Positions 35,701 to 47,700 of a stretch of 64,000 nt of DNA are shown in pieces. The DNA is from Andrena cerasifolii (Eukaryota > Arthropoda > Insecta > Hymenoptera > Andrenidae), in the NCBI RefSeq assembly GCF_050908995.1, contig NC_135123.1:2914001-2978000 (forward strand), read 5' to 3'. Numbering within the stretch: the stretch's first letter is position 1; each line of letters begins with the position of its first letter. The notes below the pieces were generated by a model that worked only from the letters and a program-made list of their open reading frames with translations, did not search any database and was not told where the DNA came from. Made by a program: the position numbers and the translations under genes.

Positions 35701-38700
35701 GAGTCCCGGATTGGTTCGGATTTCAAGCTACCCGAATATTCAAGTACTCGTACAGCTCTACTATAGTACGCGTCCGTGGCAGCATATGCGCCAGCACGGG
35801 ACAAAACAAATGACGAAGCTGACCTTCGTTTCCGAGATATTTGCGAAAAACATCTTTTGACTTATTCCGACGCAACGCATTCCACTTTCTAACTTGTCCC
35901 GGGTATTAGTATTGGTTGTGGCTAGATTAACGCGGGGGCGTGCGCCCGCTCGCGGACCCGTAAAGCATGGGAGCGAACCGATATGAGTCGAAGTGTTGAC
36001 GGGCACCCGCAAGTTTCTGGTTCAAATCTCTAAACTCACATCAGTTCGCTATCATGCTTTACGCGCCCCCCGTACTAATCTAGCCCCAACCAATACTAAT
36101 ATCCGGAACAAGTTGGAAAGTGGAATCCGTTGCGTCGGAATAAATTAATCGAAGTTTTACGCAAATATCTCGCAAACTTGAAGCTTGATCTTGATAACAT
36201 ATGCAAAAATCATTATGTGTGCCGTTGTAGGCAATGGACCATCCTAAATACTGCGATAGGGGGTTCAATCCATTCTAGCAATTCAAAAAATTTGCATTGC
36301 TGCATTCTAAAGTATTGGTAAAACTTATCGTCGTATTTTAGTAACTCTTTGAATAAAGTCCAATACTCCCCTTCGACTTTTCTCTTTTTTAATATTGGAT
36401 GTACCCAAATTCTATCTCGCTTTTTTGCTCTTTTTGCTGCGGCATCCCCTTCGTCTAAAAGTAAGGCTAGAAGAACCAATTCCTCGTCACTGTCTGATCC
36501 GCTCATTTCGACTACTAAGCGTGAACTGCCGGACTGTTGCCGGAGCAGTATAGACGCATGCATAACATTACGTGCCGGTGATGGACCGCGCTGTTGCCGG
36601 TGCGTGTCGGTCCGTGCTGTATAGTGTAAATCGACCTTTAGTCGGGTCAGCGTTGATTTATATCCGACCGAGGCGCCCGAGACACCCGAACGCCCGAAAC
36701 GTCACCAGTCATGACGTCACACGCGTATCCGACTCGCTCTTGCTCACACTGTTACTCGCTCTTACCTGTGACTGATGACTGTTCGGGCGTCTCAGGCAGA
36801 TAGAAATTAACGCTGACCCGACTCATCCGACGCGGGTACGGGCGGGTTGGATAAGCGCGGGTTAGTGAATGTTCGGGTCCGGGCAGTTCTGGTGCATCGA
36901 GACATAGTCGGGTGACTGGCCGGGCGGATCAAACCCGTTCGTTGCAGACCTCTGGTTTGGACTCATTTTCATCAGGAAAACCTCAGGAACCTATTGGTAA
37001 TACTTTCATGAACATTTTAGTTTCCCATACTGGATATTTTATTTGCCACGCCGGTTTTATTGCCCTGGGCTATCAACGGATGGCCTACCTGACACCGAAA
37101 GTCCTCGCTCGCAGCAAGAAAACAAAACAGTGGAGTGAGTATGTGTTTTTCGACAATCCGGGGCCAGAGTCTCTTCTTTAAAACCACGTATTCACCTGAG
37201 CATTCGCCCCTAGTGAGTATCGCAAGAGCGCCGATTTGCTCGAACGGGGCTCATTCGGGGCTCATGCAGTTCGCGCACAACAGTCCCGATTAGCATCGAT
37301 CCGAACGAAAAAAAAATCATGATAAAAATATTACAGTAACTAGTGCTAGTTTTATTGTGTTGTAAGGTGACCTGTCGAGTGAATGAACACTTAAGTTGCA
37401 TGGCTAATGAATGAACACCTAGCAAAATCAACAACAACAACAATAAAACTTACCTTGAACTTAATGAAAAACTTAAAAAGAACTTAGTTGAATAAAGAAA
37501 TACTGTGCAAAATTTAACGTGAAAAAAGCGTGAGAGGTGTTAATTTTTCATATGATACGAGCAGCGTTCATTCACTGGGTGGGGAGGGGGGAGGGGGGTG
37601 TTCATTCAATGGACAAGTCAGTTTATACATTGCACCGAAAAAGAATACAAAAAAGAAACGTTGGTGGATGAAGAAAACTTATACTAACAGCTGAAATGAA
37701 ATATTTCTACCAGATTTGAATGTTGGAGTAGGAAGTAATCAATTCAAAAACCTCACGAGAATGTCGTCAGAATGTTTGTTTGTTATATTAAATTATATTC
37801 AAGATAAAGTTACGAAGGAAGGTACTGCGGCCAGAAAAACTATTACACCTGAAGAAAGATTGACAATTACTTTCAGATTTCTTGCAGTCTGAGATTCTTA
37901 TAGTAGCTTACAATATCTTTTCAAAATATCTAAACAAGTTATTTAAAAAATTATACCTGAAATGTGTGAACCAATAATTGAGAGTTTGATTCATTATATA
38001 AAGGTAAGTCACTTACTAGTCATGGTATCGTCCGAACACGTCTACAGGGTCATTCGTTAAAACTGCAACTTACGCGCGCGCGAACAGACGAAATGGCAAC
38101 ACCGCCTCACGGACGCATTCCACTACAACCATTCACCGGCCCGGTGTTCGGAGGGCTGCCAGCGACCGCTGGACAGCAGTGATGCCCGAGCTTCGAAACT
38201 TGTAGAATGGTCTCTTTCAAATCAACGTCGCAAAGAGCTGTGCGGAATTTCCAGGCCCAGGTAAGCGAGCCGCGCGCTCCGCTTTTATGATCGGTTTACC
38301 ACTCGCACCCCAGATTACCGTAATGAGGTTTGAAAACAATATCGACTGGTCTTGTACCCGTCTTAATTTCCAAAATTTTAGATACCACAGAGTTGACCGC
38401 GGTGCTATACCCCTGACGGAAAGATTTTCGCCACCTGCGTGTAAAAGCCAGAATAATGGCGCGTGAATGGTTGTAGTGTAATGCGTCCGTGAGGCGGTGT
38501 TGCCATTTTCGTCTGTGCGCACGCGCGTAGGTTGTAGTTTTAACGGATGACCCTTTATACATTGTATCCCTTCGCGTCGAGTCACGTGCGAACCGAGCGT
38601 TCGCCGAGCTGCTCGGACCGATCCGTCCGCTGCCGGTCCATCAATAAATGACTTACCTTTACATAATGAATTGAACTCTCAATTATGGCTTGACACACTT

Positions 38701-41700
38701 CTAGTATAATGTTTGAAATAACTTGTTTAGATATTTTGAAAAGATATTGCAAACCACTATAAGAATCTCCGGTTGCAAGAAATCTGAAAGTAATTGCCAA
38801 TCTTTCTTCAGGTGTAATGGATTTTCTGTAGGCATTATCTTCCTTTGCAACTTTATCCTTAATATAATTTAATATAACAAAAAAATCTTCTCACGGTATT
38901 CTCGTTAAGTTTTTAAGGGGTCCCTTCGATCGTAGGAGGTCATAGCATATCTTAAAAAATGTTTTTGGCTTTTTCCAATACACCCGTTGGGCTAGGCTAC
39001 AAAAATTTTGTTTTATGTTTCTGGTCTTCACGGATTTTCTAATAAGTGGCGCTTATTGTGGGTGCAGCATAGTGATCCTCTAGGGAGCGATCGGTATAAC
39101 CGCAACCATCTTGGAGCAAAACCGGAAATAAACATATCTATCTCTTCCTATGATTTCTCTCTCTCTTTCTGTGAGTATTTATGTCTCTTTCTATCAGTAT
39201 TTCTGTCTCTTTCTTTTTTACAGTTTCTTTCTCTGTCTACTTCCGCTTTTGCTCCAAATCGCGGCAACCTATCAGCGACGATACACGTTGTTCCGATTAG
39301 TCCCTAGAGCAGGAGTGTCGAACTTCCCCACTCCGAGAGCCGCACGAGTCGGGCCCCCGGTCAGCCGGTTCCCCCACTTATTTTTCTCCAGGCGTTGCAG
39401 GAGACCCGGCAGGGAGAGAGTGCGGCACCCGGAGGAGAAATTCATCGCAGTGAAGTAGGTGTGGAGGGGGCCGTTCTCCTACGGCTCTACGGAGCAAGCG
39501 AAGAGGAGAGGGAGCCACTGCGGCTCGCGAGCCGCTAGTTCGACACCCCTGCCCTAGAGGATCACTAGTGCAGCACTACCAAAAAGAGATGCCTAAACGG
39601 TAACCACGATTTCCGAAGACCTAATGAATCGATTAAAAAAATCCTTGAAGCATTTGATTCGTAATTGGACTCGCTATCGCATCATCCGCAAACATGATTT
39701 TTTGAATCACGGGTTTATTTTTTATCTGCGCATTTTTGGGTAAAATTACCCATTCTTTGCACTATTTCATTCAAATGTGTAGTAATCATCGTAATTTTGG
39801 TGTTTTTTTTTTAACGCGACATAGGATACTGCGATAGCCATTGATATCAATTTTACAAAATGTTTTGATTTTTGATTTTACACAATCCTGTGAGTAAATT
39901 GGCATTTCCCTAAGCCCCACCTAGAAAATGCATCATCATCGAAAACATGAAACATAGATGTTTTGTACCCTAACGAGTGCATTAATAATACCCAAAAACA
40001 TTTTTTAGGATGTGTTAAAAACTTTTTATTTTAAAAAAGTCTCCTTAAATTGATTATTTCCTACTTCAACTTTCAAATCTCCGATAAAATTTCATTATAT
40101 CTGTTAGTGTATATTTTCTTCATGCATTAACGTTTCTTCTTTTTATTTTTTTTATTTTTTTTTAGCAATGTATACCTACAACCAGGGCTTGAAACGGTTC
40201 CGAAAATAACAGTTTAAAACTGTTATATAAAGGTTCTGATTAAAACGGTTGTGGAGAACTTTTATTTCAAATAACTGTTATGAAGAACCGAAATTTCCAA
40301 CTATTATCTGTTTCGGTTACGGATCCTTTTTCCCTCTTCAGTTCCATAACCGTTATTTTTTCGGTTCTATATCGGTTCCGAAACGGTTCCAGAATCAATT
40401 CTTATATCGACTTTTCCCTAATTGATATCATTCATTATCGTAGCTGTAGATTGCTGTAGATGTTCATTTTTTTTACAAAATCATTATACAAACAGGAGAA
40501 AATTCTTATTCTGAATGATATAGTGTGTGTGAGTGTAAAAAATGTAGCTGATTTATTTATTTCAATGCTTTATTATATATATGTATAAATGTTTCTTCTT
40601 TTTCAATAAGGATTTTGTAAAGAATATGCACATATACAGTAATCTGCAGCTACAATAATTAATGATATCAATTAGGGGTAAGTCGGTACAAGAATTGATA
40701 CTAAAACCGTTTCGGAACCGATATAGAACCGAAAAAATAACGGTTATGGAACCGATATGAGGAAGGAAATAGGAACCGTAACTGAAACAGATAATAGTTG
40801 GAAATTTCGGTTCTTCATAAAAGTTATTCGGAATAAAGGTTCTTCGTAACCGTTTGGAGAACCGAAATTGATGTTATAACAGTTTTCAAGCCCTGCCTAC
40901 AACACAATAAAACTAGCACTAGCTGCTGCAATATTTTTATTCATGATTTTTGTTCTCGTTCGGATCGATGCTGGTGCAAATCGGCGTTCGTGCCGTGGCA
41001 AATGGTCAGGTGAATACGCGGCTTAATCCGGGGAATACTGTATCCCGTGTTCAATATTAATTGAATTTCACTCAGTTTCATAATCTAATGCGAATAGAAT
41101 GGGACTTAGGACCCATCGATATGAAGTAGCATTTCTGTGCGAATAGTTACAATATTTGTGTGTATGTACTAGAGGTGTGCGGGTACCCGACTTTTCGGGC
41201 TCGGGTCGGGTCGGATAAACTCGGGCGGGCTCGGATGGGGGCCCGGGGCAGATGGGTCTACGGGTACTCCGACTGTGTCGTGTAGCCCGATTACTTCGGG
41301 TAGCGCGATCGTGTCGGGTAGTTCGATTATTTCGGGTAATGCGGTGTTTGATAAGTTGATATACGTATTCAGTTTCTTTAAACAACCGAGTACTCGACAA
41401 GCATGTACAAAATCTTTACCTACATGAAACTTCAGAATAAGATAATTTTCACGTGAAAAAATAATGCTTCTAACGAGTTTATTCAAAATGAACTTCATTT
41501 GATACAACCTGTATATTAATTTTGTATAAGGTGCATAAGTTGAATTTTTACTTAAGGAGGATTTTGAACAAATCCGTTAGAAGCTTTATTTTTTCACGTG
41601 AAAATTATCGTATTCTGAAGTTTCATATAGGTAAAGAGTTTTGTACATGCTTGTCGAGTACTCGGTTGTTTAAAAACGCTGAATACGTATATCAACTTAT

Positions 41701-44700
41701 CAAACACCGCATTACCCGAAATAATCGAGCTACCCGACATAGTCGGACTACCCGTGGGCCCGTCTGTCCCGGGCCCCCGTCCGAGCCCGCCCGACTTAAC
41801 CCGACCCGACCCGACCGCTCGGGTACCCGACACAATTGATTACCCGCACATTTCTAATATGTACGCCCGTGTGTATTACTGACAAATGTAGACCATTTAG
41901 CGTCAAATCGAATGATTTATCTCCGGTCATTATGTACTACTTAAAAACGGCTAAAACTCTAACAAAATTCATTGGACGATTAGGAAATTTGAACATATGA
42001 AAATATTTTTTTGGGGATACCGGTAAATAAATAGCGGCTAATATTTTTCGAGATATTGAACTCATTGGATTGTACAAGTCATGACCTCCCTTACAAGGTT
42101 TTAATATTACAAAGGATTAACAGAAAATTTTTCGAGAGACTGCTCGTTTACCTCGACGTCGTTGAAAAAGAAATGAGTATCGGCCAAGTTAAATATCATT
42201 TCTTCCATTCTGTACGCGACTTGGGCGAGAAGGGTGGGATCCTTACGGTGTTTCGTTGCAAATTGTCCGGTGAGCAACGAGTGAAATACAACTATAGTTT
42301 CATCAAGGTCCCAGATGAATATCCGGTCGGGGCCGGCTTCTGTCGTATCCGCAGAGCCTATACTGTTTCCACTTCCGCTCTGACGTCTTCCTCGCCTGCA
42401 CGGTTTCGCCGTCGCTCCTGGAATACGTCCATGTATGAAATTGTATATACTGTTATGTCACATATTCACCCTGATGTATTTTATCGTATTGTTTACATGT
42501 AAATAATCTTCACGTAACATAAGCGTTTCACACAATTCAATTACTATTTTCTGAATTTAAGAACGTATTTCGACACGAGGTTTTCGCTCGTGAAGTAAGC
42601 TACGAAATTTGACAATTAAATTTTGGGACTGACAGGAAACATTATTCAGTTGATAATTTCCGATTTTTATGAAACTTGCAAGGAGCATCGTGCGAATTAA
42701 AAATTGCCGATTTTAAGGGCTTTTAGCACACATGTAATGATATTAGAAGATATTAGATTTTTTTATTGGCTGAAGCTGCCGTTCGGGGAGTGGAAACTGC
42801 CCTCAATATTCGGAATGGAAAACATAGTTACATTCCTCGGAAATCATTCAAGGTAGAAAAATAAAATTTAATAGGAAATATACTTACGAGGAGAGGACCA
42901 GAATTTATTGGAAATGCGCTTTTGTAATGAGTCATAGGTATCTATATGCAATTGTAGGGCTCGTCGAGCCGTTCGTGAACCCCCCCACCCCCTTGAGTGG
43001 CACTGGTCATTTGTTTCTGATATATTTGCGTTTAAAAAATCGGTTATGTTACGTATGTGGAATTTCCCATACGCCGCTCTCAAGAATTTTTCGAGCTCGC
43101 GTCTGCGAAGGGAAAACGCCCTAAAATCCTTTCGCTTATCACAAACCACTAAGGGGAGTCATGATCTCGACCATCTGGATCACGACCATGGGAACGGGCG
43201 TGACGCGACCACGACCCATACGGATTTCCTTATATGGAGATTTCTAACGAATTCCCACTCATTTTGGGACTATATAAACCCTTTAGTTTCAACCCTCTTT
43301 GGTTCAAAGCAGTGAAGTCACGCGTAGAGTCACGTCGTGTCACGCTCGTACAGAGTTGGTTAGATTCAGTAGGATCGGGCTCGAGTCGCCTTACGAACCA
43401 ATAGTTAACCTAATAGAATCCGCTAGATCGGTTATATTCTGGGTTACGTATTGAAATAACCATTCTTACGCCCCGCATCGCCAGTGCGTTAACACCGTGC
43501 AAATATTGGTAACCACATTATTTAATCACTAATCGCGACACTTACATTTGTACAATAATTGATTATTGAATACACGAATGGTGTTCACGTCTAAATCGAG
43601 TAGATTCTTTAACCCATCTTTTACCCAGCGATCCTTATAATATTAGTAGCACTTACCCACTGATACAGCTTTACCGCTCGAGTTGTATCAAACATAAATT
43701 AAGAGTTACGAGGCATTACTAACATTTCCCGCGACTCCCTGATCTAGCATCAGGTTCGTTCGCAACCTTATCCAAAACAAGGAATCTTTACCAACCCAGT
43801 GGCTTCCCGATTTCGCATCGGGTTCGTCCACGAAACCTCCCCCTTCCTACGGCTCCCTGGTTTCGCATCAGGTTCGTCTGTAAATCTACCAACTTCCAAA
43901 CAGCTCCCTGGTTTCGCACCAGGTTCGTCTGTGAATAATCCAACCTCCTAACAGCTCCTCGACTTCGCGTCGAATTCGTCTGTGAATTTCATCCTAGTGA
44001 CTCCCCGATTTCGCATCGGGTTCGTTCACGACGTTTCACCCTCCTGCGGCTCCCTGATTTCGAATCAGGTTCGTCCGCGCTTGACTCCATTCCTAGAGGC
44101 TCCCTGATTTCGCATCAGGTTCGTCCTCGCCGTCAATAATCAAAGCGGCTCCCTGATTTCGCATCAGGTTCGTCCGCGCACCTAACTAACAAATTCATAA
44201 ACCGTATTCCTTGGGAAATACCCTTCTCGCCGGCCTCTCGCGTTGCCGCAGCCCCGGCTCGTAACAGTGGGTAAAAATCCCACAAGTGGTCTGGCGTCCG
44301 CGGGGAATTCCTTCTGCAGGAGTCGGGGTGCCTTTTGATGATATTTTCATGTTAAAATTTTTTTTTTTATAATTATTTTTGTTGGAATGTGTACAACGAT
44401 GGACTGTTCCTGGAGTTGGAGTGTCAGGGACTTTGGGGACCCGGTGACTTGTGAGTTTTCCTTTCTTTCGCTACAGGAGACCCAAAAGAGGGGAAAACGG
44501 TCTTCTCGACCCCTGCGCTTCTCAGTCCGAGAAAACCCTCCAAACGGTTAATTTGTATCGCGCTAAAGACTATTCTTTCTATTACTTTTAGTTTAAGTTT
44601 TACACAGTTCTTATCATTATTATACTGACGATCGACTGTGTAACTTTTATTTTCTTAAATAAATAAACATTATATTCTAACAATTTTTTTTTATAAATTC

Positions 44701-47700
44701 TTTTTTTTTAACTTGGGAAAATCTTCAAAAGCCACCGCGACTCCTCCAGAGGGGAATCCCCGCGGGCGCCAGGGTAGTTGTGGGGTTTTTACCCACTGAA
44801 ACCCCACGGCCACTATGAAATTTTTCATAATTTACATGTAAATATCTCTATTATTAAGGCCCATTGGCAGAAACGCTCGGACACCTATTTACTTATTTTC
44901 GACATAGATCCATCGTGCCAAGGCTCATCAAAATCGATGTCTACCACATGGTGTCCTCCCCTTGTAAGTATCAAGCAAATGTCTCATGATTGCTTCCCTA
45001 ACCTCTAATACATATATTTCTTGGCTTTCTGTGTTACAAGATTTTACTTTTCACACAGTTTCCTTGTAAACATGTATATACTGTATAACTTTCATTTCAC
45101 TTTCCGTTCAATTATTTAAAGTAACGGGAGGTTGTTATTTTTTCATTGCTTTGCTTCAATGCACCCTGTGATTGGCGTTACATGAATACTGTTTTTAATG
45201 AAGCCATTTTTAATGACTGAAGTAATTTATTAATGACCATTTATAGATTCATTTACTGAAGAGGAGCTGCGGAAGCAATATTGCGAGAATGGCGTTGATG
45301 ATATTAAATAAATTAATACACGATTCTGTGGCACGGAAATATAATTGGTACGGAAATTAGCAAAAACAATTATTCAGTACATTCAAACATATAGTAAAAT
45401 TAGTAATGAGTAAGTAAATTAATTATTTATCACATTTCAACACTTAAAATTGTAAAATTGTAAAATGCATGTATTATTCTAGGTTCATTACACGCTGCAT
45501 GCAGTACATTTTAAGTAAAGAGGGCAGAAGAGCCTGGAACTCCACATACGCGGGCTTCGGAAGTTCCACCAGAGCCAATACTATTATTTTTATTAAAATA
45601 TATGAAAATTTAATTGTCAGTATTTATTGTAATTTAATTAATTTCCCTTACATTTTCTATCCTTTCTGTAATATCACACAAATTTTGCTGAAACATCATT
45701 GCTGCAAAATCTCCGGAAAGTTACGGGACCATTGCTGTAAAATCTGCGAACAGTTACGGGACCATTGCTATAAAATCTCCTGTGGCGAGCGAAACGCTTG
45801 GTAAGGGATTCGCGGAAAGAACGCAGACACAACAAACAGTCGCGAAGCGTAACCTTTCTTTGTCCTTTAGGGAGACGTTCGAGTAGCGACGTGGAGGGGC
45901 CCAGCGTGGCCCAGCAGTGAGTCCAACGCGAGCTGGCGACAGTAATGCTAGTCTCTACGACGCTCAAATAAACTTTCTTATTATTTTATTCTGTAAGCAA
46001 AGTGTGATCATTTTTCCTACAAGCATCCCTACACTCCGAAATGTTGGGGGACAATTGCTGTAAAATCTCCGAAACCTTGCGAAACCATTGCCTGTAAAAT
46101 CTCGGAAACTTAGCGAGACCATTAGCCGGCTTTAGACGGACAGTTTTTCGCACAGTTTTGGAGCCTACGCTCCAGGCGTGGGCTCCAAAACTGTACGTGT
46201 AAAGTCTCCAACGTGATACAGGACGATCGCGCGTTCCCGGCGCGTGCGTCTGGAGTGCAGGTCTGAACTTGTCCTTTACACGTTCCGACGTGATTGACGT
46301 GCCACGCGCCAGATCGTGCCTTACGGGTATAGCAGTGAAAATGTGATCAAAAGACAGTTGGAACAATTTGTCGCAATTTACAGAAGTTTCCCCTGCCTGT
46401 GGAAACTAAAACCGTGGCGATCTCTAGACAGAGATCGCGCCATCTCTTGACCCATATTCTTATTTTATGTTGTTGCTCTTCCGCTTTAAAATAAGCATGC
46501 AATACAATGCAAGCGATCCCGCGAGTTCTTCGGTTTTTTATTAAAGACATTTTACTTGCACGATGTCAGCGATGCAGTTGGCGTAGCGTGGCGTGTCTCA
46601 CTGAACTGTCCGCCCGGCGGACATGCCACGCTCTACGCGAAATCTTGCAAATTTGGAGCGAACACCAGCGTGGCACGTCGGAGCGACGCGCCAAGCCCGA
46701 AGGTTTGGAGCGCCCGTGTAAAGCCGGCTATTGCTTGTAAAATCTCTGAAACGTTGCAGGAATATTTTATGCAATGTTGCACAGGGGCGGACATAGGAAG
46801 ATTCTTGCAACATCTCAGAAATATACCTGCAACGTTTCAATCTTGCACCACAACATACTTGCAACATGGTGCTGTATGGGTAATGCACTGTTCGCTAGAA
46901 TTAATTTTTAATAATGGAGTACGCTTTTTTCCTGGCACTGTATGGTGATCGATTGAACAAGGTTTCAATAGACACATTGAGGTACTATTGCTTTGCCAAA
47001 TCAACGCGGCTTAATAAGGCGGTGAAATTATCTACGCTTCCACTAACATATAGTGCTGCTCGCCTGCATTTATATCGGTTGTACTACCAAGAGCAAGTAT
47101 TGCTCGGTAACGCACTTACAAGGAGACCGCACAGGTTATGCAATCGGTTCTGGAATGAGACTGGGTGGACATTGTAGTGCACACCTAGTGTTACAAAACC
47201 GTAAAGGGTTTTTGTACAGTGGGCCTTCGTTTTCGAGAAATTTGAGTTCAAAGTTTTGCGCGACAGTAGTATTTCAGTTGTGCAAACATTCTTAGGAAGC
47301 AACGGTCGTAGCTGCGATATTAAGATGTTTGGCTACGGTGCTGGAGGTCTTCGGTTCGATTCCTGGTACGCGCTTGTTTTTTTTTCTTTTTCTTACCGTA
47401 GTAATGCAATAGCTGCACCTAAAATTATTTTGCGCTGTAACGTTGTTAATAATATATATTATTACAATAATACTGCACACAAAGTACAAACATAATACAA
47501 GTGCAGATATAATATAAATATAATAAAACCGCAAATTACAAATAATATCAGTGCAACAATATTAATATTATTATCATTATCGATGATGTATTAAATTTAC
47601 TACGTCTATAAGTGTGAGTGCTTTTATATATTTAAAAAATATGCCGAAGACGTCGCGGGCTGCAGACTATCGAATAGACTTTAACGGCAGTTAGAGCTCC

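Larger units (their letters stand above)
34583..36637. mobile_element. PIF/Harbinger element with transposase relic and nested repeats
   Basis: TIRs AGGTCGATTTACACTATACA (34,583) and TGTATAGTGTAAATCGACCT (ending 36,637) continue for about 60 bp; flanks TAA and TTA. Inside is a minus-strand transposase N-terminal relic (36,213-36,563), a foldback with tandem repeats (34,984-35,762) and a further TIR element (35,855-36,145). Confidence 0.7.
37165..41045. mobile_element. Composite PIF/Harbinger-derived element with long inverted arms
   Basis: The left arm (about 37,165-37,370: AATCCGGGG..., ACGTATTCACCTGA, GCATCGATCCGAACGA, GCTAGTTTTATTGTGTTG) is inverted at about 40,903-41,045. Inside are two inverted transposase fragments (37,855-38,006 and 38,655-38,830), a MITE (38,045-38,555) between them, and two hAT-type MITEs (39,310-39,551 and 40,183-40,895). 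Confidence 0.6.
45690..46765. repeat. Degenerate ~33-bp minisatellite split by two insertions
   Basis: The unit is roughly CATTGCTGTAAAATCTCC then GAAA(C)GTTACGGGAC. Units lie at about 45,695-45,780, 46,038-46,123 and 46,730-46,765. The gaps are a solo LTR (45,781-46,033) and a MITE (46,124-46,729). Confidence 0.75.

Noticed and set aside
35225..35860. 211-codon plus frame and overlapping minus frames of 90-230 codons
   Set aside because: They follow from 57-bp and 27-bp tandem repeats and inverted arms; repeat length divisible by three keeps frames open.
42056..42502. 148-codon plus-strand open frame
   Set aside because: It is the antisense shadow of the eya exon at 42,417-42,152, which has a strong family match on the minus strand.
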